A stretch of 64,000 nt of DNA from Plantago ovata (GCA_028274465.1 CM051455.1:123477462-123541461), one strand, 5' to 3'; positions 10,801-22,714 are shown, counted from the stretch's first letter. Program-made: numbers and translations. Notes: generated from the letters alone by a model not told the origin.

Positions 10801-12690
10801 CGCCGCCACCATGTACCGGCCTCTTCCTATATATATACTCTCCGCCTCTTACTCATTTCACATCACCCTAACCTAAAACCATTTGTGTTTATTCCTAAAA
10901 CTTATCATCTATATGTTTCTCTTTTTCGCGTACATCTCATGGAGATAGTTAATCTCAGATGTACATGTCGAGGACGACAATTTTAAACCAATAAGGGGGC
11001 ATGGATGGAATTGGAAATTTGTTACGGTAAGTTTCCTTTACTAATTTATTTTTTTATTACAAAATCAAATTCAATTTATGTTTATCAAATCATTGTCAAT
11101 TCACCAGTTAGTTTATTTTTATTATAACATGGATTCAGATTGAAGATGAATTTATTTATTTGTTTTAAATATCCCAAAATGAATTGAATTTTTTTAATGA
11201 GTCAAATCGTCGCATGTTAATCTCAATGGATCTTGCAAAAATTATTGATGTTAACCTCACCAGTTAGTTTTATTTTTACTCAAATTTTGATCCAAAGTTG
11301 AAGATGACTTTGTTAATTTGTTTTTTATATATCCTAATCAAATTATCGTGTGTTCATTTAAATGAATTGCAAAAACTATTGGTGTTTAGGATAAGAGATC
11401 CAATTCATGGATTTGTTTTTCTAAATATCTTTTGTTAATGATTTTATTGTTGCAAAAACTATTGAAATTAACGATATGTGAGATCCAATTCATAAATTTA
11501 AGTTTCTTTTCTTTTTTTTAATTTTGCTATTTTACCACCTTTTCATCATGTTTACAGGGAGAAAGTAAAAAGCTAATACACTTGGACTATTTTGAATTGC
11601 AGATCATTTGTTTTGGATTACCTTGAAGAAGTGGACTTGTTACTGTCGGTGCCATCAATGCCACAATAATATCAACGAGGAAGCTTTAGAGTGCAGGATG
11701 TGCAGAAACTGCTACGTACTGTGTAAAATGTGCTCATAAATGGTATAGAATTCTTTTTTGAAGTTTCTGTCTTGTATCTTTTGATTTTTGTTACTACACT
11801 CTATTAGTATATTGTTTCTGAGAATTGTTTGGTTTTCTTTTGTACATTGATTGCAATTGGTCTTGTTGTAGTTTTTAACGGTGTTTGCTCCTTTTATCTT
11901 GTAATCCATCGTGAGCTGACCCTTGTAAATTCCAGGTATCCAACAATAGATGATGAATCATTCAGAGAATCTTGCCCACTTTGTCATAATATTTGCAATT
12001 GTGGAAAATGTTTGCAAAGTGCATCTAAGGTATATATCTAATCTATTCTATTATATTAGTAAGTCTCAACCATTTAGTTTAGTTGTAGAACCTCCTATGC
12101 TTTATTGTTGGTGTTGCAACTCTTGTCCCGTTTTAGTTGCCATGTTTATTTTATCTTACATATTTGCATTCTTTGTTTCAGATCATGAATTCTCTGAATT
12201 GCTTGCCCGGGCACGCGCCGTACTTCCTAAATTAGACATCGACGTTCCTATTTAGGCCCATGCTCTTGCCTAGCAAGCCAAACTCTATTAAAATCATCTT
12301 CTAAAGAACCGGGAGATGATAACTATTTGTACGTACTATCCCTTAGGTTCATACGTATATACATAAATACATACATTCGTGGACCACTTTCATCTAGAGG
12401 TCAGCTCGTTATTGTTCAGAATGTGCGAAGTATAACTTTCGAGCTTAGCTGGGATCTATCTCGTTCTGGATCGTGCTCAGGATATGAAAAAATCAAACAA
12501 TTGTCAAAATGTTATGGTCTCAACTGCTCTGATTGGCATGAGGTTGGTCCTTCAAGAACTACCTTTCTGCAATTATGCGGATGCAATTAGATGCTTACCA
12601 CGGAAGAAGTACACACATCCAAAGTGCATAATATATGTGGGGTACGTGGGTCCCATGTTACATTTGGACAAAAATCATTTATGAGATGAG
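10801..12690 (+). pseudogene. JMJ25/IBM1-type zinc-finger gene fragment, U1 copy
   Basis: A promoter-like stretch with TATATATATAC (10829-10840) precedes an ATG at 10939. A GT donor lies at 11027. Further exon-like blocks with good GT-AG borders lie at 11603-11742, 11936-12029 and from 12182. Block two reads CRCHQCHNNINEEALECRMC. Read through the 11742/11936 junction, the next blocks give CAHKW, then YPTIDDESFRESCPLCHNI and CNCGKC. This CxxC spacing matches the RING-like zinc finger in front of the JmjC domain in plant H3K9 demethylases of the JMJ25/IBM1 type. A one-base frame change between the RMC and CAHKW parts breaks the finger, and the first block has a TAA soon after the start. No JmjC domain follows, so this is a captured or truncated gene piece. 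Confidence 0.65.
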
Positions 12691-13116
12691 GAGTTTGGTG
12701 TAAATTGTATTGAGTTTTAATTATGAGATGTGCCATGTCATAATCATGTGATGTGGAGTTTGTTGTAAATTGTATTGAGCTTTAATTATGAGAAACCAAA
12801 TTAATCTTGTTGTGTGTATATATAAGAATTTATTTATTTTAATATTTGCTCCTAGCTCTTGATTTCTGCAAGCTATGGTGTGATTTGTTGTATAGTATTT
12901 CTAGTAAGGGATTTATTATGTGAGCATTGCTTGAGTTGTTAACAGAGCAGCAACTCCAAATTTAGCACTAGCTATAATACATTCACCTGGAAATAAAGAA
13001 TCTCTACCAGTTTTAACCAAAATATCTATACTAATGGTCCATCAACAAACACATATGAGTACTGGAACATACAGTGAAAACCCATGGATGAAAATGTTGA
13101 ATCAAGGAAACAAACC
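12691..13116. other. Non-coding 3' part of U1
   Basis: The word GATGTGGAGTTTGTTGTAAATTGTATTGAG occurs in two near copies (about 12686-12715 and 12750-12780), suggesting an old short duplication in the 3' flank of the zinc-finger fragment. Nothing coding. Confidence 0.4.
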
Positions 13117-13434
13117 TTAGTGAGAAGAAGCAAGTTGTATTTTGCAAAGACATGAATTATACAAAAAGCAACAAGTTAAACATGACAAGTATCCCATCCT
13201 CTTGATGCACCCCTTATATATGAAGATCTGCTTCATTGAGTAGCTAGGATTGTTTGTTCTCCATGATCTACGTTTACCATTTGTTTGCCACTTGGCATTC
13301 TCGTGGAATATAATGTTGTCAATTAGCAATAGCAACTCGAAAACAAGGCTTTCCACAAAAAATGTGTGTGCTGCAGAAAAGGGACCCCTATCAACAACCA
13401 CGTCTACTGCATTTTGTTCTTTGAGCTTATACAC
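13117..13434 (-). CDS. Unrecognised 105-aa ORF of the array, U1/U2 junction copy
   Basis: Unrecognised. It reads across the U1/U2 junction, so it shows the unjoined order of the ancestral unit. It is conserved in length and frame with 21616-21933. It has a hydrophobic stretch (residues 31-43) followed by basic residues (NGKRRSW) and a Cys-rich end (CLTCCFLYNSCLC). Six substitutions or so separate the copies. No family is recognised and no splice context was proven. It may be a short exon or a chance ORF. Confidence 0.3.
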   Translation of the reverse strand: MYKLKEQNAVDVVVDRGPFSAAHTFFVESLVFELLLLIDNIIFHENAKWQTNGKRRSWRTNNPSYSMKQIFIYKGCIKRMGYLSCLTCCFLYNSCLCKIQLASSH

Positions 13435-14233
13435 AAGTGCAAGTTGACAAGCTCCAATCTAACTACTAGATATTTACTATGGTTCAGCCTTTCCTATGTC
13501 TTGATTTGATATGGTCTGCTTCTCATCAAACAAGGATCCCGAGCGGATTGTCTGATTTGCGATCGGAAGCCGTTTGATGTAACCTCAGAAAAATCAACAC
13601 CAAGGTGAATATCCTCAGCTCATCTGATCACGATGTAACCTCTAGTTAGCAGGATTAATTTTCTACTAATTGATGCTAGCTATCATTAATTAGCAATATG
13701 TATACAACTCACTGACTCACTGGCGGACACACGTATAGCCAGTTGCCACCCCTTAATTTCTGCTGTTAATTATCTATTTTACCCTTTTTCAGATAGTAGG
13801 AATATATTATGTACGTTATTACGCAAATATAAGAAGTAAAACTAGTTTTTTCGAATGGTAAATCAAACAAGTATGTCATTCTTCCCGCGCAGGTCAATTC
13901 TTGTGATTCTCATTCTATTTATTTATTTTTATTTTTCACTAGTGTATTTTCTCTTAAAATTTACAACTCTTTGTTTTTCCCCTTACTGTTTGGATCCTCC
14001 ATTATTTTTCTTCCTTGCTTCTATTTTTTATTTAGCTTAACAAACAATAGTATAAAATAAACATTAGATTAGTTGTATGTATATTTTATTTATTATTTTC
14101 TTTTCACATTCTACAACTAGTGCAGTTTCTATTTAAAATTTACATTTTTTCTCTTCAACAAGGACGAAGTATAATACTTAAGTATTTAGTATGTTATTTT
14201 ACTTAGAATCTTTTACCTCTTCTTACCCAAATT

Positions 14234-14566
14234 CTAGCCTCCGCCACTCACTCCATACAAACAAACTCTAAAGATAACCAACACAATTACAAAAGCTTTA
14301 CCTAGCAGTAATAAGAACACAAATCTTAGCAACCACCTTAAAATTAAATAGCATGTAGCTAGCGACAGTTGTGCGTATGAGCGGGCAAAGAATAGGTGTT
14401 CAACTAACTGTTTCAGCTTGAGAACCACACAATCAGGATCCATTGAAACAGAATCAGTGTACGTGTCAATGGTAAACAAAACAGCCCTAGTCCAGCTAAG
14501 ATGATTGGAACAAAATATCCTACATATAAATAATAAATGTCTCACAAACTTGGGCACCGTGCGCAC
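14234..14566 (-). CDS. Unrecognised 110-aa ORF of the array, U2 copy
   Basis: Unrecognised. The N-terminal half contains TRAVLFTIDTYTDSVSMDPD and a leucine-rich segment; the C-terminal half is strongly hydrophobic (LRWLLRFVFLLLLGKAFVIV, roughly residues 74-93), as in a single membrane span. The 117-aa copies at 22715-23068 and 35853-36206 extend further at the C terminus. U1 has lost the frame by deletion. The conservation may reflect recent duplication only. Confidence 0.3.
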   Translation of the reverse strand: MRTVPKFVRHLLFICRIFCSNHLSWTRAVLFTIDTYTDSVSMDPDCVVLKLKQLVEHLFFARSYAQLSLATCYLILRWLLRFVFLLLLGKAFVIVLVIFRVCLYGVSGGG

Positions 14567-14763
14567 TCAGATTCTATTTAGGAATAATGTGTTGTTAAAT
14601 ATTCACATGCAAAATTAAAATTATGAGAGTCTCCACTCAAGGTCTGGGTGTACAAATTCCAATGATACCACATTGTCTAAATATTCTTCTCTTGAGGCCT
14701 GTGTAAAAACCATTCCGATAAAAAAATGGAGGGAGTAAAACAGTTTTGCTATCAATTAATTAA

Positions 14764-16079
14764 GGGTAAATAACATTGTACCTCCTCCTTGCGGTCTCTA
14801 ATTACGAAATGTTCACTCTTAGTTCAACAATTTCATGTTGCCCCAATAACCGAAAAATCATTGACCTCACCCTTATTCATTTTGTGTTTTTCCCTGCCAA
14901 ACAAGGCCTTAGATTTTTAAAAATCATTTTTCCTTTTATTTTTATCTTTTCTCTTTTCTTTTTCTTTTTTTTCTTTTCTCTTTTTTTTCCATCTTCTTCT
15001 TCTCTTAGAGTTCCGGTACCGGAATTAATTCCGGCACCGAAACAGCTACAACTCCGGCAGGAGCTGTAAACCGAAGCAGCTCCAGTCAGCTCCTACCGGA
15101 GCTGTGGTCGGGAGCTGTCAACAACTCCGAAATCGGAGCTGTTAACAACTCCTGACCGGCGGAGCTGTTTTTTATATATTTTTCTAATTTTATTTATTTC
15201 TTTATTAATCTTTTGGGGTTGTTTTGAAATGAACCCTAATTTGGAGTTCTTTTATAATAAATATTAGTTCATTGTGAAATTTATATAATTTTTGTGGTTA
15301 ATTTTAAATTTATTAGAGTTAATTTTGTAGAATAAAATAATTTAGAGGCAAATGTGTAAATAATGCAAACTTAAATTGTTTGTTTCAAGCTAAAAACTGA
15401 AATTCCGGCAAGAGTAAAAACGTAACTCCAAGTTCTTATTCGAAAAAAGTCAAAATCGTGGTCCTATATGTAATATTTTTTGTCTAATATTGAGCTACAT
15501 GTTATTGTTTTACTAAGAGTGTAAGATCTGTAATTTAAAAAGCTAAGAGGGTCTATATGCAAATTGCCCATCAATTAATTCTACATAGCAATTAAGTCAG
15601 CTCCGGTAGGAGCTGTGGTCGGGAGCTGTCAACAGCTCCGAAATCGGAGCTGTTAACAGCTCCTGACCGGCGGAGCTGTTTTTTATATATTTTTTTAATT
15701 TTTATTTATTTATTTTTTAATCTTTTGGGGTTGTTTTGAAATAAACCCTAATTTGGAGTTCTTTTATAATAAATATTAGTTCATTATGACATTTATATAT
15801 TTTTTGTGGTTAATTTTAAATTTATTAGAGTTAATTTTGTAGAATAAAATAATTTAGAGGCAAATGTGTAAATAATGCAAATTTAAATTGTTTGTTTCAA
15901 GCTAAAACTGAAATTCCGGCAAGAGTAAAAACGTAACTCCCAGCTCTTAATTCGAAAAAAGTCAAAATCGTGGTCCTATATGTAATATTTTTGTCTAACA
16001 CTGGGCTACATGTAATTGTTTTACTAAGAGTGTAAGATCTGTAATTTAAAAAGCTAAGAGGGTCTATATGCAAATTGAC
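14764..16079. mobile_element. Mutator-like element, U2 copy, with internal 511-bp tandem duplication
   Basis: The element starts GGGTAAATAACA after ATTAATTAA. Its first right end is at 15569. A second, partial copy follows at once: 15086-15596 is duplicated as 15597-16107, including the right end and 3' flank. So the palindrome cluster and right terminus occur twice while the left terminus occurs once. It has no transposase. Confidence 0.75.
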
Positions 16080-16107
16080 CATCAATTAATTCTACATAGC
16101 AATTAAG
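15086..16107 (+). repeat. 511-bp direct tandem duplication (two copies)
   Basis: The copies are 15086-15596 and 15597-16107. Both begin TCAGCTCC and end at CATAGCAATTAAG. The duplication is absent from U1 and U4, so it arose after the array formed. Confidence 0.85.
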
Positions 16108-16305
16108 ACAATAAATACATAATGGTTTTTAAAAAGAACTAAACAAGTCTCATTCTCAAAAGAATTCAGGTGACCGAGCTCATATATTGTAAAATTATAT
16201 TGATAGTGACATTAACCCAAACAAGTTGACTAAATAAACAGAAAATAAATATTCACCACAAGGAAGGGAAAAACGCCAACACTACATAGTTTCGAACTCA
16301 TATTG

Positions 16306-16743
16306 ATGATGCTCACCCGCTCTTTATTGCTTCGTGGTAGTGTCAGTGTGTCACTCACTGACCAGGCAAGGCCGCCACTAAATGGCAAAAACAATGGCGA
16401 TCATCTAGTTGATGTTCAATTTATCAATCGATATAATCTCTTAAAAATTCAAATAGGCACTAGAAATGAAGAACCGCATCTGAAAATCCCTGAGGTTGCC
16501 TATATTGGGTCGGGTCAAGTGTACAATATGAAGTTGGACGCAAACATTTTCATACACGAGGTTGCATTTGCATGTAGTATGTTTTTGGAAGAAACAATTA
16601 TAGTTAATTTACATGACCCAAGTCGAGATGAAGACCATCACATCATATACTGGAAGGTGGATAGCGATGGATTTTATCGTAGTTATGACAACAAAAGATT
16701 GAAATCGGAGGTTGATTGGCATATAATCCAATCCTCACAGTGA
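16306..16743 (+). CDS. S-protein homologue (SPH)-like, U2 copy
   Basis: This is the best preserved of the three array copies: 145 aa from the ATG at 16306 (MMLTRSLLLRGSVSVSLTDQ). It keeps GSGQVYNMKLDANIFIHEV, a Cys in FACSMF, HDPSRDEDH, YWKVDSDGFY and the terminal EVDW, which follow the SPH order of a G-Q-x-Y strand, a C-S-x-x strand, the D-x-x-R-D turn and the closing W-x-V-x-x-DG-x-Y strand. Only one of the usual four family cysteines is present and no classical signal peptide is evident, so secretion is uncertain. It lies about 225 bp downstream of the Mutator-like element. Function in self-incompatibility should not be assumed; most SPH genes have other or unknown roles. Confidence 0.65.
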   Translation: MMLTRSLLLRGSVSVSLTDQARPPLNGKNNGDHLVDVQFINRYNLLKIQIGTRNEEPHLKIPEVAYIGSGQVYNMKLDANIFIHEVAFACSMFLEETIIVNLHDPSRDEDHHIIYWKVDSDGFYRSYDNKRLKSEVDWHIIQSSQ

Positions 16744-17065
16744 TCTTCAAGGATGATAATAATGTTACAAATTTCTCAAAGTATAACACCAAATAAAAGT
16801 TGTTGAGTTGAACAATAAACTCATTTTTGTTTAGTTGATTCAGAAATGAAATATATATATTTTTTAATTAGTGTTTACATTTTAGGTATCACACAACCAT
16901 CCTAGCATAAAACCAAAAATAGGTGGTATTAACTTTTCTATCAGGAGCAAATATGTCTTTTTAGTTTTTAGGACAAGAATTGAGAAAAGAAATTAGTCTA
17001 AATAATTTCCTGATTTCTCCACCAATTTGTAGCAAATCTATTTGCTATAATAAAAATATTTGATC
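16744..17065. other. 3' flank of the U2 SPH copy
   Basis: AT-rich and colinear with 8882-9203. Nothing coding. Confidence 0.5.
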
Positions 17066-18069
17066 GGGTGTTTGCAACAGTTTAACTTATCAAATTTATC
17101 ACTTACATTAAACAAAATCAGCGTTTTGAGTATTTGCAACAACTTATAAGCTGATATATTCTCTTAAATTAAGCTGGATAAGTTGGGTTGTACATAATTA
17201 AACAGCTTCTCTTTAAATTAAGCTGGATTTTAGTTGTTTTTGTCCAAAAGTTGGCTTTGCAAACACACTACAAGAAAAACAGGATTTAGCGACGGATACC
17301 ATTCGTCGCTATATGTAAGCGACCCGTCGCTAAATGCCATTAGCGACGGAATCCCGTCGCTAAATAGGGCGTCGCGAAAAGTGGCGTCGCTAATGAAATA
17401 AGCGACCGACAATGTAATCCGTCGCTGTTTTTAGCGACGGATAAGACGATCCGTCGCAAACTTCATCGTTGACCAAAGTTGAGACGGATTATTGATCCGT
17501 CCCTACAATATGGCGACGGATGAAATTATCCGTCGCTATATTGTTGGAACACGTGTCAGGTGCTGGGCAGACGAGATTTGGCGACGGATGGTTTAATCCG
17601 TCGCTAATTGGTTTGGAATATTTTTTATTTGTTTATTTATTTATTTTATTTTATTGTTTTTTTTTGTAGTTGTACACCGCAAATACGTAAACATTTTTGT
17701 AGATAAACATTATATACAAAAAAAATTGTTCTAAGCATTAATGAAATGAAAGTACTAATTGTCCTAAGCAAAGGATCATGAAAAAAAATTGTTCGAAATA
17801 GAAAAAATTGTTCAAAAAATAAAAAAAAGCGCAGTTCGTCCTTATCCGTCGCTAAGAGTAGCGATTCGTCGCTAAATAGCGACGGATCGCATCCATATCT
17901 ACCCATCCGTCGCTAAATGGCTGATTTCATGTACTGACACTACTACTACAACTTATCTAACTTTTAAGTGGATTTTGCAAACACTAATCAAATTCTCTAA
18001 TATGCCAACTTTACTAAGTTCTCCTTAAATTATGGCACTTATTTAAGTCAAAGCTATTACAAACACTCC
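17066..18069. mobile_element. hAT-like MITE, U2 copy, split by a CACTA element
   Basis: Same termini as 9204-9535 (GGGTGTTTGCAA and ACAAACACTCC). It is interrupted at 17266-17936. The U1 copy gives the unoccupied site. Confidence 0.55.
17266..17936. mobile_element. Non-autonomous CACTA (En/Spm-type) element
   Basis: This 671-bp insertion begins CACTACAAGAAAAACAG and ends CTGATTTCATGTACTG, whose reverse complement CAGTACATGAAATCAG matches the left end at most positions. A 3-bp duplication ACA flanks it (17263-17265, 17937-17939), as expected for CACTA elements, and U1 has the empty site. Subterminal repeats of TAGCGACGGAT and its complement ATCCGTCGCTA recur many times near both ends (17285-17610 and 17840-17920), typical of transposase-binding regions. 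No transposase is encoded. Confidence 0.93.
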
Positions 18070-19370
18070 TTAGTTGGCCATAATGAATATACAATATGAA
18101 TTTGTGATGTACAAAACCTAGTTAATTTATTGTTATAGTTGTCAACTTGTGAAGATAACAAGACCGTCCATTATGTATTCATGTTTTTTTCTTTCTAAAA
18201 ATATTATAGCGGAATAAGGAGAGACATTATCTCATTCTCTAATCCTCATTTACTTAAATTTGACAATATTTTCTCCTCGCTTTTTTTTTTAATCCTTTTA
18301 TTAAACAAACAAGAACAAATGTATTCATTCGATCCCTTTCTCACTTCAATCCATTCTTTGGTTTGATGGTTTCTCATCTCAGAAGCTCTATTCGCTTTTT
18401 CCCCTCTTTCTTCGCCCTCATCTCAGATGGAGGCTCATGAGTTCTCATCTAGATCGGCCTTCTTTCCCCCTTACCTCTTGAGTCTTGAGTGAAACTATCT
18501 GTATAAGGCTTTGTTCATTTCGTCGGAAAATTTATTATTTTAAGTTCAGATGCATTAAGTTAAGTTCAGTTCAGATTTGTCTAACGTAATCGTATATATA
18601 TGTATGATTTTGAAGCATTACTTGATCCGGGTGGAGGTGCCATGATGTTCTCTTACTGAGTTTGTAGCTCACCCCTTACTCCTTTTTTTACAGAAGGTCA
18701 GCAGGGTGAGCAGTGTTAGAGTTTGCTTTGGAGTTTTCGAGTTATTGTTCTTAGTAGGATTTCCTTTTATGTTCAAACCCAGCTTCTTAGTTTGTTTTGA
18801 GCTAGAGACTTGTAGCTAGTTTTGCAGACTTTTGTTTTGGTATTTAGTTTGCTATGATATTTACTCTTAGACACAGTTTCTTTTTAAAAGTTTACGTTTG
18901 CGAAGATTATGTTATGTTTATGATTATGGTTTTGTTGAGACTTCGTGTTGGCGTAAGAACATCTTACGATACACGGTCGGTCGCGTCTTTTGAAAATCTT
19001 TATAAATCGTAATTTAGTTTTGGGCCATGACAAGAACAACGCTCTGAATCCATTGAGCAAACTCCCAATGTCATCCTAAAACTCTAAAATAGTGTATATA
19101 ATTGACATTGATGGAATAAATTATGATGGACAATCAAATTTATTTAGTCATAACGTACTAATGACACGTGGTATGAGTTTCCGAACTCTCACTCTTTTTA
19201 TGCATTTTGGACTCCAAATTAACTTCACCATAAAATGAAACTAAAACTTATATTAATTGCTAAATAGTCAAACTCATCAACCATTTCTAAATATTTAATT
19301 TAGAGGGTTAACTTTGTCACTTCAAATGTCAATGATAACCCTAATGAAAATGTATCCGCCGCCACCATGT
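18070..19370. other. Non-coding segment of U2
   Basis: Colinear with 9536-10800 of U1. No coding sequence is seen. Confidence 0.5.
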
Positions 19371-21190
19371 ACCGGCCTCTTCCTATATATATACTCTCCG
19401 CCTCTTACTCATTTCACATCACCCTAACCTAAAATCATTTGTGTTTATTCCTAAAACTTATCATCTATATCTTTCTCTTTTTCGCGTACATCTCATGGAG
19501 ATAGTTAATCTCAGATGTACATGTCGAGGACGATAGTTTTAAACCAATAAGGGGGCATGGATGGAATTGGAAATTTGTTACAGTAAGTTTCCTTTACTAA
19601 TTTATTTTTTTATTACAAAATCAAATTCAATTTATGTTTATCAAATCGTTGTCAATTCATCAGTTAGTTTATTTTTATTATAACATGGATTCAGATTGAA
19701 GATGAATTTATTTATTTGTTTTAAATATCCCCAAACGAATCGATTTTTTAAATGAGTCAAATCGTCACATGTTAATCTCAATGGATCTTGCGAAAATTAT
19801 TGATGTTAACCTCACCAATTAGTTTTATTTTTACTCAAAATTTGATCCAAAGTTGAAGATGACTTTGTTTTTTATATATCCTAATCAAATTATTGTGTGT
19901 TCATTTAAATGAATTGCAAAAACTATTGGTGTTAAGTATAAGAGATCCAATTCATGGATTTGTTTTTTTAAATATCTTTTGTTAACGATTTTATTGTTGC
20001 AAAAACTATTGAAATTAACGATATGTGAGATCCAATTCATAAATTTAAATTTCTTTTCTTTTTTTCAGTTTTGCTATTTTACCATCTTTTCATCATGTTT
20101 ATAGGGAGAAAGTAAAAAGCTAATACACTTGGACTATTTTGAATTGCAGATCAATTGTTTTGGATTACCTTGAAGAAGTGGACTTGTTATTGTCGGTGCC
20201 ATCAATGCCACAATAATATCAACAAGGAAGCTTTAGAGTGCAGGATGTGCAGAAACTGCTACGTACTGCGTAAAATGTGCTCATAAATGGTATAGAATTC
20301 TTTTTTGAAGTTTCTGTCTTGTATCTTTTGATTTTTGTTACTACACTCTATTAGTATATTGTTTCTGAGAATTGTTTGGTTTTCTTTTGTACATTGATTG
20401 CAATTGGTCTTGTTGTAGTTCTTAACGGTGTTTGCTCCATTTATCTTGTAATCCATCGTGAGCTGACCCTTGTAAATTGCAGGTATCCAACAATAGATGA
20501 TAAATCATTCAGAGAATCTTGCCCACTTTGTCATAATATTTGCAATTGTGGAAAATATTTGCAAAGTGCATCTAAGGTATATATCTAATCTATTCAATTA
20601 TATATTGTTGGTGTTGCAACTCTTGTCCCGTTTTAGTTGCCATGTTTGTTTTATCTTACATATTTGCATTCTTTGTTTCAGATCATGAATTCTCTGAATT
20701 GCTTGCCCGGGCACACGCCGTACTTCCTAAATTAGACATCGGCGTTCCTATTTAGGCCCATGCTCTTGCCTAGCAAGCCAAACTCTATTAAAATCATCTT
20801 CTAAAGAACCGGGAGATGATAACTATTTGTACGTACTATCCCTAAGGTTCATACGTATATACATAAATACATACATTCGTGAATCACTTTCATCTAGAAG
20901 TCAGCCTGTTATTGTTCAGAATGTGCGAAGTATAACTTTCGAGCTTAGCTGGGATCTATCTTGTTCTGGATCGTGCTCAGGATATGAAAAATCAAACAAT
21001 TGTCAAAATGTTATGGTCTGAACTGCTCTGATTGGCATGAGGTTAGTCCTTCAAGAGCTACCGTTCTGCAATTATGCGGATGCAATTAGATGCTTACCAC
21101 GGAAGAAGTACACACATCCAAAATGCCATAATATATGTATGGTACGTGGGTCCCATGTTACGTTAGGCCAAAAATCATTTATGAGATGAG
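19371..21190 (+). pseudogene. JMJ25/IBM1-type zinc-finger gene fragment, U2 copy
   Basis: This repeats the U1 structure: a TATATATATAC promoter-like word near 19385-19395, a first ATG block near 19495, then exon-like blocks with CHQCHNNINKEALECRMC, CAHKW, and YPTIDDKSFRESCPLCHNI. The next Cys of CNCGKC has become Tyr (CNCGKY), which removes a predicted zinc ligand. The same frame change near the RMC motif is present, so the break predates the duplication. U2 lacks about 35 bp present in U1 just after the third block. It has no JmjC domain. Confidence 0.65.
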
Positions 21191-21615
21191 GAGTTTGGTG
21201 TAAATTGTATTGAGTTTTAATTATGAGATGTGCCATGTCATAATCATGTGATGTGGAGTTTTTTGTAAATTGTATTGAGCTTTAATTATGAGAAACCAAA
21301 TTAATCTTATTGTGTGTAATATAAGAATTTATTTATTATAATATTTTCTCCTAGCTCTTGGTTTCTGCAAGCTATGGTGTGATTTGTTGTATAGTATTTC
21401 TAGTAAGGGATTTATTATGTGAGCATTGCTTGAGTTGTTAATAGAGCAGCAACTCCAAATTTTGCACTAGCTATAATACATTCACCTGGAAATAAAGAAT
21501 CTCTACCTGTTTTAACCAAAATATCTATACTAATGGTCCATCAACAAACACATATGAGTACTGGAACATACAGTGAAAACCCATGGATGAAAATGTTGAA
21601 TCAAGGAAACAAACC
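21191..21615. other. Non-coding 3' part of U2
   Basis: Colinear with 12691-13116. Nothing coding is seen. Confidence 0.45.
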
Positions 21616-21933
21616 TTAGTGAGAAGAAGCAAGTTGTATTTCGCAAAGACATGAATTATACAAAAAGAAACAAGTTAAACATGACAAGTATCCCATCCTC
21701 CTGATGCACCCCTTATATATGAAGATCTGCTTCACTGAGTAGCTAGGATTGTTTGTTCTCCATGATCTACGTTTACCATTTGTTTGCCACTTGGCATTCT
21801 CGTGGAATATAATGTTGTCAATTAGCAATAGCAGCTGGAAAACAAGGCTTTCCACAAAAAATGTGTGTGCAGCAGAAAAGGGACCCCTATCAACAAACAC
21901 GTCTAGTGCATTTTGTTCTTTGAGCATATACAC
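21616..21933 (-). CDS. Unrecognised 105-aa ORF of the array, U2/U3 junction copy
   Basis: Same frame and length as 13117-13434, starting MYMLKEQNALDVFVDRGPF. Unrecognised. Amino-acid differences against the sister copy are spread along the ORF without an obvious bias toward conservative changes, which gives no support for constraint. Confidence 0.3.
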   Translation of the reverse strand: MYMLKEQNALDVFVDRGPFSAAHTFFVESLVFQLLLLIDNIIFHENAKWQTNGKRRSWRTNNPSYSVKQIFIYKGCIRRMGYLSCLTCFFLYNSCLCEIQLASSH

Positions 21934-22714
21934 AAGTGCAAGTTGACAAGCTCCAATCTAACTACTAGATATTTACTCTGGTTCAGCCTTTCCTATGGCT
22001 TGATTTGGTATGGTCTGCTTCTCATCAAACAAGGATCCCGAGCAGATTGTCTGATTAGGGATCGGAAGCCGTTTGATGTAACCTCAGAAAAATCAACACC
22101 AAGGTGAATTTCCTCAGCTCATCTGATCACGATGTAACCTCTAGTTAGCAGGATTAATTTTCTACTAATTGATGCTAGCTATCATTAATTAGCAATATGT
22201 ATACAACTCACTGACTCACTGGCGGACGCACGTATAGCCAGTTGCCTCCCCTTAATTTCTGCTGTTAATTATCTATTTTACCCTTTTTCAGATAGTAGGA
22301 ATATATTATCTACGTTATTACACAAATGTAAGAAGTAAAACTAGTTTTTTCGAATGGTAAAGCAAACAAGTATGTCATTCTTCTCACGCAGGTTCAATTC
22401 TTGTGATTCTCATTCTATTTATTTATTTTTATTTTTCACTAGTGTATTTTCTCTTTAAAATTTTCAACTCTTTGTTTTTCCCCTTACTGTTTGGATCCTC
22501 CATTATTTTTCTTCCTTGTTTCTATTTTTTTATTTAGCTTAACAAACAATAGTATACAATAAGCATTAGATTAGTTGTATGTATATTTTATTTATTTTTT
22601 TCTTTTCACAATCTACAACTAGTGCATTTTCTCTTTAAAATTTACATTTTTTCTCTTCAACAGTGACGAAGTATAATACTTAAGTATTTAGTTTGTTATT
22701 TTACTTAGAATGTT

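Larger units (their letters stand above)
5937..13207. repeat. Tandem segmental unit U1 (about 7.27 kb)
   Basis: The sequence CACCCCTTATATATGAAGAT recurs at 5937, 13208 and 21707. Everything between the first two sites is repeated in U2 in the same order: a minus-strand ORF, a Mutator-like element, an SPH gene, an hAT-like MITE, and a JMJ-type zinc-finger fragment. The U1-U2 offset is 7271 bp and the U2-U3 offset is 8499 bp. The difference is largely explained by the 671-bp CACTA element and the 511-bp duplication in U2. U1 has a deletion near 7010 that removes part of the second minus-strand ORF. Confidence 0.9.
13208..21706. repeat. Tandem segmental unit U2 (8.5 kb)
   Basis: This is the second unit of the array, colinear with U1. 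It is longer mainly because of a 511-bp tandem duplication in its Mutator-like element (15086-16107) and a CACTA insertion (17266-17936). By eye, scattered single-base changes and small indels separate the units by a few percent. Confidence 0.9.
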
